Translations under genes and position numbers: made by a program | Source of the DNA: Comamonas testosteroni ATCC 11996 | GTDB taxonomy: Bacteria; Pseudomonadota; Gammaproteobacteria; Burkholderiales; Burkholderiaceae_C | Direction: 5' to 3' | DNA: 64,000 nt | Assembly (NCBI RefSeq): GCF_000241525.1 | Contig: NZ_AHIL01000055.1 | Span: 88,905-152,904, forward strand | The notes under the pieces: generated by a model | Seen by the model: the letters and a program-made list of their open reading frames with translations, nothing else | Database searches by the model: none | What the model was told of the DNA's origin: nothing | Part shown: positions 50,811 through 60,481 of the stretch, piece after piece | Position numbering within the stretch: position 1 is the first letter of the stretch | Layout: the number at the start of each line of letters is the position of its first letter

Positions 50811-50922
50811 GCGGCGGAGTCCTGAGCGCGACTCCACCCGGGAAAGCCCTGCGGCGATGTTAACGCCATATGTGAAAAGTCACTCGACAAGAGCAACCAC
50901 ATGTCAGGGCCAGACAGGCTCA

Positions 50923-51816
50923 TCAATGGCTGCGAATCATCGTGCCATATGCCTGGTCCGTCAAAATTTCCAGCAGCATGGAATGCGGCACGCGTCCATC
51001 GATGATGTGCACCGCATTCACGCCCGCCTTGGCAGCATCCAGGGCGCCCGAAATCTTGGGCAGCATGCCGCCGGAAATCGTACCGTCGGCAAACAGCGCA
51101 TCAATCTCGCGCGCCGTCAGATCCGTCAGCAGATTGCCGGCCTTGTCCAGAACGCCCGGAGTGTTGGTTAAAAGCACCAACTTTTCAGCTTGCAACACTG
51201 TTGCGAGTTTGCTTGCAACCACGTCGGCGTTGATGTTGTAGCTTTCGTTCTCCTCACCAAAACCGATAGGGCTGATCACTGGAATGAAAGCATCGTCCTG
51301 CAGCGCCTTCACCACACTGGGGTCGATGGCAACGATATCGCCCACCTGACCCACATCGTGCTCGATGCTCGGATCCTTGTTATCCAGCATCTTGAGTTTC
51401 TTGGCACGAATCAAGCCGCCATCTCGCCCCGTCAGGCCCACGGCCTTGCCGCCGGCCTGATGAATCAGACCCACGATGTCCTGCTGCACCTCGCCAGCCA
51501 GCACCCACTCCACCACTTCCATGGTCTCTTCATCCGTGACACGCATGCCCTGAATGAATTCACCCTTCTTGCCAAGACGACCCAGCGCCGCTTCAATCTG
51601 AGGCCCACCACCATGAACCACCACAGGGTTAATCCCCACCAGCTTGAGCAACACCACATCTTCCGCAAAGTCCGCCTGCAGGGCAGGATCGGTCATGGCG
51701 TTGCCGCCATACTTGATGACCATAGTCTTGCCATGGAACTTGCGGATGTAGGGCAGCGCTTGCGCGAGGATTTCAGCTTTGTCGCGGGGGGCGATTAGGG
51801 TGGTGGTATCAGTCAT
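50923..51816 (-). CDS. argB: Acetylglutamate kinase
   Basis: 297-residue kinase of the second step of arginine synthesis, phosphorylating N-acetyl-L-glutamate. The phosphate loop [10 protein letters not shown] (about 32-41), the [13 protein letters not shown] substrate loop and [20 protein letters not shown] are all present. The length and the N-terminal helix ([14 protein letters not shown]) fit the arginine-sensitive type. ATG at 51816. It follows the polysaccharide operon terminator and is its own transcription unit. Confidence 0.96.
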   Translation of the reverse strand: MTDTTTLIAPRDKAEILAQALPYIRKFHGKTMVIKYGGNAMTDPALQADFAEDVVLLKLVGINPVVVHGGGPQIEAALGRLGKKGEFIQGMRVTDEETMEVVEWVLAGEVQQDIVGLIHQAGGKAVGLTGRDGGLIRAKKLKMLDNKDPSIEHDVGQVGDIVAIDPSVVKALQDDAFIPVISPIGFGEENESYNINADVVASKLATVLQAEKLVLLTNTPGVLDKAGNLLTDLTAREIDALFADGTISGGMLPKISGALDAAKAGVNAVHIIDGRVPHSMLLEILTDQAYGTMIRSH

Positions 51817-51854
51817 TTAATCGGGCCCGCAACCGCAGGACACTATAGATTCAA

Positions 51855-51880
51855 AAACCAAAGGCTGCTCTTGCAGCCTT
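51855..51880 (-). terminator. Terminator of the polysaccharide operon
   Basis: AAGGCTGC (51861-51868) and GCAGCCTT (51873-51880) close on TCTT. On the minus strand it is followed by TTTGGTTTTTG. It lies 36 nt after the pglF-like stop. Confidence 0.78.
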
Positions 51881-51915
51881 CGTCGTTCGGCATAGATTTT
51901 GCCGCAATATACGCA

Positions 51916-53904
51916 TTACATTGTCAGCAGTTTGCGAGTTTTCGCACTTCCCTGACGTGCCTGTTCCGATTCGTCAGGAGCGACATAGCCACTGACCAAT
52001 TGCAACAGCTCTGCATGGATCGTCGCGTCATCTCCCAACTTGGCAGCACCTCGCAAGACCAGCAAATGCGGCAACAACTCATTCCAGAACAGGAATTTCT
52101 CATGTGCCTTCATGATACGAGTATGTTCAGTGGTCTCGGGATTGTCGCCAATAAGCAACTCCTCGTAGAGCTTCTCACCAGGCCTCAATCCCACCACCTG
52201 AATCTCGATATCTCCCGACGCATGAGACTCATCCTTGACGGTCAAACCGGACAACTGAATCATCCTTCTAGCTAGATCAATGATTTTCACGGGTTTGCCC
52301 ATGTCGAGCACAAACACGTCGCCGCCATTGCCCATGGCACCAGCCTGCAATACCAGCTGGGCAGCCTCTGGAATCGTCATGAAATAGCGGGTCACGCCAG
52401 CGTGCGTGACCGTCAGCGGCCCTCCGTTACGTAGCTGACTACGAAACAACGGTACCACGCTGCCGCTGCTGCCCAACACATTGCCGAAGCGCACCATGCA
52501 AAAACAAGTGCGATTCTCTGTAGGCTTGCCCACAGACTCCTCATCAATAGGCGCGAAGTCCACGCTCGATGCCTCCGCCATGGCCTGCAACACCAGCTCC
52601 GCCATACGCTTGCTGGCCCCCATGACATTGGTAGGCCGCACCGCCTTGTCAGTCGAGATGAGCACAAAGCGCTCTACGCTGCACTCCATGGCCACGCGCG
52701 CCACATTGAGCGTGCCGAAGACATTGTTCAGAATGCCTTCGGCCGGGTTCTCCTGCACCAGAGGAACATGCTTATAAGCCGCGGCGTGATACACCGTGTG
52801 AGGTTTGCAATCCGCAAAAATGGCGCGCAGGCGACGCAGGTTCCGGATACTTCCCAGTCGCGGCAGCAACTGCACGGACAGGCCATGCTCCTTGCACAGC
52901 AGTTCCAGATTGTGGTGGATTGCGTAGAGCCCATATTCATTGTGCTCCACCAGCACCAGTGCCTGCGGACGCTCCAGAATGATCTGACGGCATAGCTCGC
53001 TGCCAATGCTGCCACCGGCCCCCGTCACCAGCACCACCTTGCCGGCCAGGTTCTTGGCCAACAGTTGCGGATCGGGTGCCACCGGATCGCGGCCCAGCAG
53101 ATCCTCGATGTCCAGTTCCTGGAAATCAGCCACCGTTACCTTACCCGAGGCAAGATCCATCATGCCAGGCAGAGAGCGCACATGTACGGGCAGCAGTTGC
53201 AACTGGTCGATGATCTCCCGACGTCGCAAGCGGTTCAGGGAGGGAATGGCCAGCAAGATATCGGATATCTTGTGCTTTCCGATGAACTCAGCAACATCCA
53301 CAGGAGCAATGATCGGGACGCCGTTGATGGTTCGTCCGATCTTGCCCGGATCGTCATCGACGAAGCCGCGCACCGAGAACTCGCGCATCACATCCAGCGC
53401 CGATGCCGTCTGAACCCCCGCCTCGCCCGCACCGTAGATCAGCAGGTGCTTTTTGGGGGTCGACTCACGCTCGGAATCATTCACCTCGGATAGCCAGTAG
53501 CGCGCCACAATACGCCAGCCCCCGGCCAATAGCAGGAACAGGATCGGCTGGATCAAGCCGATGCTGCGCGGCACCCCATTCCAGCGCATCCAAAGCAAAA
53601 TCGCAAAAAAGAAAATGCCGTAAATGAGCACGGAGGTAGCAGTGGCCACGACCGCTGGCATACCGGCATAGCGGAAGATCGCGCGGTACAGACCCATCCG
53701 CACGAAGATCGGCACAAACAGCACGATCGCCAATCCATAGACATAGCCCTGGTCCGACACCGGTGCTCCGACCTGATCAATGCGGAGGTAGAACGCCAGC
53801 CAGACAGCCAAGACTGCCATGGATACATCCACCCCCAAAACCACCACTTGCTTCAACAAGCGTGGCAGCCTCAATAGGTGGTCGGCCAATGCATTCAACG
53901 ACAT
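51916..53904 (-). CDS. UDP-N-acetylglucosamine 4,6-dehydratase, PglF/WbpM-type
   Basis: 662 residues. Four N-terminal membrane helices (about 17-125) precede a first nucleotide-binding region (LLIYGAGEAGVQT) and the SDR dehydratase domain (VLVTGAGGSIGSELCRQI, about 295 on). The active-site block STDKAVRPTNVMGASKR replaces the usual Tyr triad of SDRs with the Asp/Lys/Met type of PglF and WbpM. It would make UDP-4-keto-6-deoxy-GlcNAc at the inner membrane. The ATG at 53904 overlaps the aminotransferase gene by 10 nt. It is the last gene of the cluster. Confidence 0.9.
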   Translation of the reverse strand: MSLNALADHLLRLPRLLKQVVVLGVDVSMAVLAVWLAFYLRIDQVGAPVSDQGYVYGLAIVLFVPIFVRMGLYRAIFRYAGMPAVVATATSVLIYGIFFFAILLWMRWNGVPRSIGLIQPILFLLLAGGWRIVARYWLSEVNDSERESTPKKHLLIYGAGEAGVQTASALDVMREFSVRGFVDDDPGKIGRTINGVPIIAPVDVAEFIGKHKISDILLAIPSLNRLRRREIIDQLQLLPVHVRSLPGMMDLASGKVTVADFQELDIEDLLGRDPVAPDPQLLAKNLAGKVVLVTGAGGSIGSELCRQIILERPQALVLVEHNEYGLYAIHHNLELLCKEHGLSVQLLPRLGSIRNLRRLRAIFADCKPHTVYHAAAYKHVPLVQENPAEGILNNVFGTLNVARVAMECSVERFVLISTDKAVRPTNVMGASKRMAELVLQAMAEASSVDFAPIDEESVGKPTENRTCFCMVRFGNVLGSSGSVVPLFRSQLRNGGPLTVTHAGVTRYFMTIPEAAQLVLQAGAMGNGGDVFVLDMGKPVKIIDLARRMIQLSGLTVKDESHASGDIEIQVVGLRPGEKLYEELLIGDNPETTEHTRIMKAHEKFLFWNELLPHLLVLRGAAKLGDDATIHAELLQLVSGYVAPDESEQARQGSAKTRKLLTM

Positions 53905-55070
53905 GCTATTTCCATAACTGCATTGATCGCATCGCAGGTCTGTTGAATCTCCGCCTCTGTCAAAGTTGGATGGACTAGAAACATCAAGCTGGAGTCGCCC
54001 AACTCTTTTGCGGAAGGTAAACGCTCTGCTGGTCTCCAGCCCGTGGAGTCGAAAGCCTTCTCCAGGTAGACCTCTGAGCATGAGCCTTGGTAGCAAGGAA
54101 CGCCTAAAGCATTGATCTCCAAGACAATGCGGTCCCTGCTCCAACCTTCGGCAAGCTGATTGGGGTCCACATATGCATAGCACTTGTAATGCGCGTGGCC
54201 GATAGTTTCAGGAATTTCAGGCACTCGTAATGCCGAAGATTTGCGGCATGCAGCAAGAATGCTCAGCGCATTTCGCGTACGCAATGCAGTCCACTCCGGC
54301 ATGCGCTTGAGTTGAATACGGCCTATTACAGCCTGCATCTCCAACATGCGCCAATTTGTGCCAAAGCTCTCATGCAGCCAGCGGAAACCCGGTGCATGTT
54401 CACGCTCATACACAGCCGCATAACTCTTACCATGATCCTTGAAGCTCCACATGGCGCGCCACAGGGCTTCGTCATTGGTCGTTACCATGCCGCCCTCGCC
54501 ACCCGTGGTCATGATCTTGTCCTGACAAAAGCTCCAGGCTCCCACATGGCCGATGCTTCCCACGCTACGCCCTTTGTACCGAGCGCCATGCGCCTGGGCA
54601 CAGTCTTCGATGACCTTCAGCCCATTTTGCTCGGCCAGCTCCATGATCGGGTCCATGTCGCAGGGCCAGCCAGCCAAATGCACGCAAATGACAGCTCGGG
54701 TTCGTGGCGTCAGCGCCTTGGCAATGGTCGCGGCAGAAATATTGCCACTATCGAGATCCACATCAGCGAACACCGGAGTTGCCCCAGCATTCACTACGCA
54801 TGAAATGCTGGCAATGAAAGTACGTGGCGTCACCACCACTTCATCGCCCGGGCCAATGCCCAAAGCCTTAAGCGCCACATCCAGTGCCAAAGTGCCATTG
54901 GCCAAGGCCACTGCATGGCTTGTTTCTGTCCATGCCGCGAACTCTTTTTCAAATGCACGGCACTCTTGGCCTGTCCAATAGTTCACCTTGTTGGACAACA
55001 GCACCTGCTGAACAGCATTGGCCTCTTCAGTAGTGAAGCTAGGCCAGGGAGAGAAATGAGTATTCAACAT
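53895..55070 (-). CDS. Sugar aminotransferase, DegT/PglE-type
   Basis: 391-residue PLP enzyme. The internal aldimine lysine lies in SFCQDKIMTTGGEGG (about residue 185). Other blocks are NGTLALDVALKALGIGPGDEVVV, the VIEDCAQAHGARY Asp, and HESFGTNWRMLEMQAVIG. It would add an amino group to the 4-keto sugar made by the adjoining dehydratase. ATG at 55070 chosen over an upstream in-frame extension. It overlaps the dehydratase gene and follows the acetyltransferase gene, matching the PglD-E-F series. Confidence 0.9.
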   Translation of the reverse strand: MLNTHFSPWPSFTTEEANAVQQVLLSNKVNYWTGQECRAFEKEFAAWTETSHAVALANGTLALDVALKALGIGPGDEVVVTPRTFIASISCVVNAGATPVFADVDLDSGNISAATIAKALTPRTRAVICVHLAGWPCDMDPIMELAEQNGLKVIEDCAQAHGARYKGRSVGSIGHVGAWSFCQDKIMTTGGEGGMVTTNDEALWRAMWSFKDHGKSYAAVYEREHAPGFRWLHESFGTNWRMLEMQAVIGRIQLKRMPEWTALRTRNALSILAACRKSSALRVPEIPETIGHAHYKCYAYVDPNQLAEGWSRDRIVLEINALGVPCYQGSCSEVYLEKAFDSTGWRPAERLPSAKELGDSSLMFLVHPTLTEAEIQQTCDAINAVMEIACR

Positions 55071-55107
55071 TTTTGAATCCAGATCCGTTCTGTGTCTCAA
55101 GAACTAC

Positions 55108-55782
55108 TTATTTCAATACTTGCTTCTGCAATGGTTTTGCTGGATTTCCAACAACAACTTCTCCGGCGGGCACACTCTTGGTAACGACAGCCCCCATGCC
55201 AACAACAGCACCCCGACCGATTACCAGAGGTTTATCTGGTACGCCTTGTTTGATAACTGCCCCAGTCCCAATGTATGCGTGATCTTCGATCACAATATTT
55301 CCATTGCACATCACGCCTGGCGCAAAGGTGACAAAGTCACCAATTACACAATCGTGCGCAACATAACTGTAAATATTTGCATGAAAATGCCGGCCAATAC
55401 GAATATTGCTAGTCAACGTAACAAAGGGGCTCAGAATGGCCCCCTCTCCGACCGATATTTCGTCCATACAAACCACATTGGCTGCTTGTACTGCCCAAGA
55501 CCTCACCCCATCTTTTTCCAAGTTATGGGCCAATTTTTCACGTATCGCACTATTGGCAATGGCTAAAACCGCATAGCGATTTCCAGCAGGCTCATTCAAA
55601 AATTGAGAATAATTCAGTAAACGCGCCCCATTTATCAATGCAGGCCCAGGCGCATCATCCACAAAAACCAAGCGATCCGTGGGAATTCCCGCCGTTACTA
55701 ATAAATGACGTGCTAGTGGCATTACCTCACGTCCATAGCCGCTAGCACCATATACCGCATATAAATCTTGTGAATTCGTCAT
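55108..55782 (-). CDS. Sugar O/N-acetyltransferase, NeuD/PglD-type
   Basis: 224 residues. An N-terminal Rossmann-like domain (YGASGYGREVMPLA) precedes a left-handed beta-helix of hexapeptide repeats (about 105-215; ISVGEGAILSPFVTLTSNIRIG and VVIGRGAVVGMGAVVTKSV). The catalytic histidine of PglD is probably in SYVAHDCVIG. It would acetylate UDP-4-amino-sugar with acetyl-CoA, giving the di-N-acetyl sugar. AAGGAAT precedes the ATG. The gene is noticeably richer in A+T than its left neighbours. Confidence 0.87.
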   Translation of the reverse strand: MTNSQDLYAVYGASGYGREVMPLARHLLVTAGIPTDRLVFVDDAPGPALINGARLLNYSQFLNEPAGNRYAVLAIANSAIREKLAHNLEKDGVRSWAVQAANVVCMDEISVGEGAILSPFVTLTSNIRIGRHFHANIYSYVAHDCVIGDFVTFAPGVMCNGNIVIEDHAYIGTGAVIKQGVPDKPLVIGRGAVVGMGAVVTKSVPAGEVVVGNPAKPLQKQVLK

Positions 55783-55842
55783 TAAATATTCCTTTAATTT
55801 TTAGAGATTTTATTTTTATATTTTCGCTTGCAATTAAAAATA

Positions 55843-56460
55843 CTACAGCTTCTTGCTGCCTGTGAACTTACTCATTGTTGCTTCCCCCGCCGCACTGATG
55901 CCATCGCGCACCAGCACCTTTTTCACGGTCAACCACAAAATCTTGATGTCCAACCACAGGCTCTGATGATCCACATACCACACGTCCAACTCGAATTTTT
56001 CTTCCCAACTGATGGCATTGCGTCCATTGACCTGGGCCCAACCTGTCACTCCAGGACGCGCCTCGTGACGGCGAGCTTGCTCAGGCGTGTATAGCGGCAT
56101 ATATTCCATAAGCAATGGACGTGGCCCCACCAAGCTCATATCACCTTTCAACACATTCCATAGTTCCGGTAGCTCATCCAAGCTTGTAGATCTTAAAAAA
56201 CGACCAAAAGACGTTAGTCGCGCCGCATCAGGCAACAACTGCCCGTCCGGTCCACGCTCATCCGTCATAGTGCGGAGCTTAACCATCTCAAAAGGTTTGC
56301 CATGCAGCCCTGGACGCAATTGGCGGAAAAATACCGGGCTACCCAGCTTACGGCGAATGACCGCAACAAGAATGAAAAATGGCAGAGCCAGAATAATTAA
56401 TCCCAACAAAGCGAAAGAAAAATCAAAAATACGCTTCATAATTATATGGAATGACTTCAT
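55843..56460 (-). CDS. Phosphoglycosyl transferase, PglC-type
   Basis: 205 residues with one N-terminal re-entrant/membrane segment (about 10-32). Blocks are KRIFDFSFALLGLIILALP, VKLRTMTDERGPDG, STSLDELPELWNVLKGDMSLVGPRP (with the Asp-Glu catalytic pair) and the GVTGWAQVNGRN C terminus. The family transfers a sugar phosphate to undecaprenyl phosphate to prime the repeat unit. The start is either the ATG at 56460 or the ATG at 56439 (MKRIFDFS); neither has a clear ribosome-binding site. Confidence 0.9.
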   Translation of the reverse strand: MKSFHIIMKRIFDFSFALLGLIILALPFFILVAVIRRKLGSPVFFRQLRPGLHGKPFEMVKLRTMTDERGPDGQLLPDAARLTSFGRFLRSTSLDELPELWNVLKGDMSLVGPRPLLMEYMPLYTPEQARRHEARPGVTGWAQVNGRNAISWEEKFELDVWYVDHQSLWLDIKILWLTVKKVLVRDGISAAGEATMSKFTGSKKL

Positions 56461-56687
56461 CACATTTGTCGATATTACTTAGCAATAGCTTTAACCATTA
56501 TTTCAGCAATCTTCAGCGCATATATTCATCCTGCTTCCTCCAACACGACCAAGGTAATTAAATTCCCTGAAATAACCTAATGGGACTGCTCCCATCAGCG
56601 CATAATATAGAAGCAGAGCATTGCACAGTTACACCTGCATGAAACGATAATAAATTAATCTAGTACCACAATTGAAAAAATAGATGC

Positions 56688-57839
56688 TCATTCAACCATT
56701 CCATCCTTTGGTTTATGACCGAGCAGCAAGTCAACTAACCGTCGATTGACTTTTCTCACATCAAAACGCTCCTCTGCGATCCGACGACTGGCCTGCCCCA
56801 TTGTGGCAATTAATTCAGGCTGTGCTATGAACAACTGCATTTTTTCAGCCAAAGCCTCCACATCACGAGGAGGTACGAGAAAACCGTTGACACCATCCAT
56901 CACCGTTTGACGGCAACCCGGCACATCGGTGGTAATCACTGCACGCCCCATGGCCATAGCCTCTTGTGTGCTCACCGGAACCCCCTCGCGATAGGAAGGC
57001 AGTACGTACACGCTAGTTTGCGCCATCCACGGCATCACCGGCGTATGTCCATGCCACTCTAGGGTACCTTCGCCCACCCAAGCCTGTACATCAGCCTCAG
57101 TGATCGAACCGGGGTTATCGTCCAGTCCGCCCAGCAGGATGAAGCGCGTTTGCGGGTACTTTTGCTTGACGATACGTGCCGCGGCGGCATATTGCGCCAC
57201 GCCCTTTTCTCGCAACAGGCGGGCCACAAGCATGAAGGTGGGCGGCTGCTGCACTGGCGGAGCAGGCACCCAATGTTCCAGGTCCACGCCAATGCCACCA
57301 AGCAGAAACCCTTTGCTGGCAGGTAACACACCTGAAGCAACCAACTCCGCTTGATCGTCGGAATTCAAAAATATCACCCGCTCGGCACGAGACATCCCCA
57401 ATTTGTACAACCACAGCACCAGTCGCTTCAATAAGCGACGCTTGAATGAAAAAGCTCCATCATCGGTCGGCGTAAAGACAAAGCCCAAACCCTCCACCAT
57501 GGCGAAGCGCTGCGGAACGCCCGCCCACCAAGCTGCCAACGTGCCAAAAATCACTGGTTTAATAAAATAACCCAAAGACATATCTGGCTTCAAACGTCGC
57601 AACAATTTTGCCATATGCCACGTGTTGACCGCATCACGCAACGGGTTCATGCCGGTGCGAGCCATAGGGCAATCAATTGGCATCGCCCCCAGTGCCTGAA
57701 CAGCGAAACGCGTGCTTTCGTCAAAGTTTGGTGCCAAGGCAAATACTTGTACTCCCTGGGAGTGCAACAAACGTATTAGTGGGGCGCGGAAACTAGTTAG
57801 TGAAGGAGCGTGGGAAGTTATCAGGACAATGGTTCGCAT
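56688..57839 (-). CDS. Glycosyltransferase family 4/1 (PglA-like)
   Basis: 383-residue GT-B retaining glycosyltransferase. The C-terminal donor domain shows SYREGVPVSTQEAMAMGRAVITTDVPGCR with the EX7E-type motif. The N-terminal block reads SHAPSLTSFRAPLI. No membrane helix is obvious. PglA in bacillosamine pathways adds GalNAc to lipid-linked diNAcBac. The same order (transferase upstream of PglC in the message) supports such a role, but the donor cannot be proven. No strong ribosome-binding site is visible at the ATG. Confidence 0.82.
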   Translation of the reverse strand: MRTIVLITSHAPSLTSFRAPLIRLLHSQGVQVFALAPNFDESTRFAVQALGAMPIDCPMARTGMNPLRDAVNTWHMAKLLRRLKPDMSLGYFIKPVIFGTLAAWWAGVPQRFAMVEGLGFVFTPTDDGAFSFKRRLLKRLVLWLYKLGMSRAERVIFLNSDDQAELVASGVLPASKGFLLGGIGVDLEHWVPAPPVQQPPTFMLVARLLREKGVAQYAAAARIVKQKYPQTRFILLGGLDDNPGSITEADVQAWVGEGTLEWHGHTPVMPWMAQTSVYVLPSYREGVPVSTQEAMAMGRAVITTDVPGCRQTVMDGVNGFLVPPRDVEALAEKMQLFIAQPELIATMGQASRRIAEERFDVRKVNRRLVDLLLGHKPKDGMVE

Positions 57840-58140
57840 TACTTTAATAAAGAATTATTAATAGGGTGCAGCTAAAGTTTCTATTCCAAAGACACGATAT
57901 GCAAAAAAATTTACTAAGATTTTCATTTACCTAAAAACCAAAAATCTACTTGCGACACATGTAACATGACTAATTTCTTAACTCATGAAAATTTTCACGT
58001 GCTTTTATGTCTAATGCATTTTTATCGAACTACGGGTATAGCGTCTTTAACAAACCTTGAAGTAAGCCTATCCTACTCTAAAAATATCAGTAGTAGTATC
58101 CTGAGACTGACTTTCTATCAAAAATGATTTTTCAGTTTAA
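57840..58140. other. A+T-rich gap in the polysaccharide cluster
   Basis: 301 bp with no supported gene, RNA or clear hairpin. It is among the most A+T-rich stretches of the window. It may carry a promoter for the downstream glycosyltransferase gene, or be a leftover from gene exchange. Confidence 0.5.
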
Positions 58141-59160
58141 TCAAATATGCCTCACATACCAAGGCATTGCTTTCCCTATGCCCTCCAATATCTTATACTC
58201 AGGCGCATAGCCTAAATTGGCAACGGCCTTGCTTATATCCGCTTGCGAATGACGCACATCTCCAGCACGAAATTCGCGATAAATAGGTTCTTTCCCATAA
58301 GGCTTACCACCATCTTCCAATGCGACTCGCAAAGCGTGAAATAAATCATTCAATGTGGTACGGTCTCCAACTGCAACGTTATAGACTTCATTTTTTTCAT
58401 CATCGCCGGCAGTTGCTGCAAGCAAGTTCGCTTGCACTGCATTTTCAACAAAACAAAAATCGCGGCTAGTTTCCCCATCACCATTGATGAATAGCTCATC
58501 GCCCTGAATCATGGCCGCCGCCCACTTTGGAATAACAGCCGCATAAGCGCCATTTGGGTCTTGGCGTTGACCGAACACATTGAAATAACGCAACCCTATG
58601 GACTTAAAGCCATAGGTTCGCGCAAATACGTCTGCATACAGTTCGTTCACATATTTTGTTACAGCATAGGGCGACAATGGCTTACCAATGTGCTCCTCCA
58701 CCTTGGGCAAGGCTGGATGATCGCCGTATGTTGAACTGCTGGCTGCATAAGTAAAGCTTTGTACCTTGGCATCACGTGCGGCAACCAGCATGTTTAAAAA
58801 ACCGCCTATGTTGGTGTCATTGGTCGTAATGGGGTCGTTGATGGATCGAGGAACAGATCCCAGTGCAGCTTGGTGCAATACATAATTCACACCAAAGCAC
58901 GCTTTCTGGCAATCAGTCAAGTTACGAATATCACCTTCGATAAACGCAAAATTCTGCCATTGCTGCGCAGAAACCAAGCTCCGCACTTCATCAAGATTTC
59001 GCTGATGCCCCGTAGCAAAGTTATCTAATCCCACTACTCGCTGGTTGAGTTTTAACAAATGCTCTAAGAGGTTAGAGCCTATGAAACCTGCGACACCAGT
59101 GACCAGCCAAGTGGCTTGATTTTCAAATAAGTGTCTTCTTAATTCAGCGTATTTACTCAT
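58141..59160 (-). CDS. tviC: UDP-HexNAc(A) 4-epimerase, TviC/WbpP-type
   Basis: 339-residue extended SDR enzyme. The glycine motif [19 protein letters not shown] lies at 18-36. Active-site residues are in [11 protein letters not shown] and YAVTKY (Tyr-x-x-x-Lys). The length matches TviC and WbpP, longer than GalE by an N-terminal tail. It would interconvert UDP-GlcNAc(A) and UDP-GalNAc(A). ATG at 59160 lies one base after the tviB stop. The pairing with TviB favours UDP-GalNAcA as the product. Confidence 0.87.
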   Translation of the reverse strand: MSKYAELRRHLFENQATWLVTGVAGFIGSNLLEHLLKLNQRVVGLDNFATGHQRNLDEVRSLVSAQQWQNFAFIEGDIRNLTDCQKACFGVNYVLHQAALGSVPRSINDPITTNDTNIGGFLNMLVAARDAKVQSFTYAASSSTYGDHPALPKVEEHIGKPLSPYAVTKYVNELYADVFARTYGFKSIGLRYFNVFGQRQDPNGAYAAVIPKWAAAMIQGDELFINGDGETSRDFCFVENAVQANLLAATAGDDEKNEVYNVAVGDRTTLNDLFHALRVALEDGGKPYGKEPIYREFRAGDVRHSQADISKAVANLGYAPEYKILEGIGKAMPWYVRHI

Positions 59161-59161
59161 T

Positions 59162-60448
59162 TTACAACCTGATATCCGATTCGTCAGCAGTTAGAATATA
59201 CTTCAAATCATAGAGAACGTGCACATCCTTACCCAGCCTACGAATACCATTGCCGCCCATCTTGGCAAACTGCTTATGCGCGACAGCCAGAACAATGGCA
59301 TCATATTCATTAAATTTTAATTGATCTTCTTGAGTAGCAACATCAATACCATACTCATGCCGTGCTTCTTCGATACTGACCCATGGATCAAAGCAGTCCA
59401 CCGCAATTCCGTATTCCTTAAGCTCATTAATAATATCTACCACACGCGTATTACGCAGATCTGGACAGTTCTCTTTGAAGGTTAACCCCAGCACTAATAC
59501 CTTGGAGCCATTCACCTGAATGCATTTTTTCAACATCCCTTTTACCAGCTGACTAACCACATACTTTCCCATGCCATCATTTAAGCGTCGACCAGCAAGG
59601 ATAATCTCTGGGTGATAGCCAACAGATTGGGCTTTATGGGTCAGATAATATGGATCGACGCCTATACAGTGTCCACCCACCAATCCCGGGCGGAAGGGCA
59701 AGAAGTTCCACTTCGTCCCAGCGGCCTTCAGCACTTCTTCAGTGTCAATGCCCAATTTATTGAAAATAAGTGCCAGCTCGTTAATTAAGCCAATATTCAC
59801 GTCACGCTGCGTATTTTCAATTACTTTTGCTGCTTCAGCGACCTTAATAGAACTAGCCTTGTGTGTACCCGCCACAATGATAGAGCGATACAATGCATCA
59901 ACAAAATTGGCAATTTCTGGCGTCGACCCTGAAGTCACCTTTAAAATGCTCGTAACACGATGTTCTTTATCGCCCGGATTGATGCGCTCCGGACTATAGC
60001 CAGCGAAAAAATCCTGGTTAAATTTCAAGCCAGAAAATTTTTCAAGAACAGGTACGCAATCTTCCTCTGTGGCACCAGGATAAACTGTAGACTCATAGAT
60101 TACCACCCCTCCTTTCTTCAGAACCTTACCTATCGTTTCACTGGCTTTGATGAGTGGTGTTAAATCTGGCTGCTTGTGTGTATTAATTGGAGTGGGAACA
60201 GTAACGATAAAAACATTGCACTTGGACAATTCATCGAGTTCGCTACTATAAGAAAGCAATGTCGCTTGCGCCAGCTCCTCGTCTTCAACTTCCAAGGTGT
60301 GGTCATGCCCAGACGCCAATTCTTCCAAGCGGTCTTTATTAATATCAAAACCAAGTGTCGGGTATTTTTTACCAAACTCAACCGCCAAAGGAAGACCCAC
60401 ATAACCAAGCCCAATAACAGCCAGCTTTACATTTTCAAATTTTTCCAT
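59162..60448 (-). CDS. tviB: UDP-N-acetylglucosamine 6-dehydrogenase, TviB/WbpO-type
   Basis: 428-residue nucleotide-sugar dehydrogenase. The NAD motif [16 protein letters not shown] lies at 10-25. The catalytic cysteine is in [16 protein letters not shown], and the lysine/asparagine block is [18 protein letters not shown]. It oxidises the C6 hydroxyl of UDP-HexNAc to a carboxylate. AGAGAG lies before the ATG. It is adjacent to the epimerase, the classic pair for GalNAcA in Vi antigen and several O-antigens. Confidence 0.92.
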   Translation of the reverse strand: MEKFENVKLAVIGLGYVGLPLAVEFGKKYPTLGFDINKDRLEELASGHDHTLEVEDEELAQATLLSYSSELDELSKCNVFIVTVPTPINTHKQPDLTPLIKASETIGKVLKKGGVVIYESTVYPGATEEDCVPVLEKFSGLKFNQDFFAGYSPERINPGDKEHRVTSILKVTSGSTPEIANFVDALYRSIIVAGTHKASSIKVAEAAKVIENTQRDVNIGLINELALIFNKLGIDTEEVLKAAGTKWNFLPFRPGLVGGHCIGVDPYYLTHKAQSVGYHPEIILAGRRLNDGMGKYVVSQLVKGMLKKCIQVNGSKVLVLGLTFKENCPDLRNTRVVDIINELKEYGIAVDCFDPWVSIEEARHEYGIDVATQEDQLKFNEYDAIVLAVAHKQFAKMGGNGIRRLGKDVHVLYDLKYILTADESDIRL

Positions 60449-60481
60449 GATTCTCTCTAATATAAAATATCCAAAATTATC

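Noticed and set aside
57840..58140. Possible small gene in the A+T-rich gap
   Set aside because: No open frame of useful length with a start and ribosome-binding site was seen on either strand.
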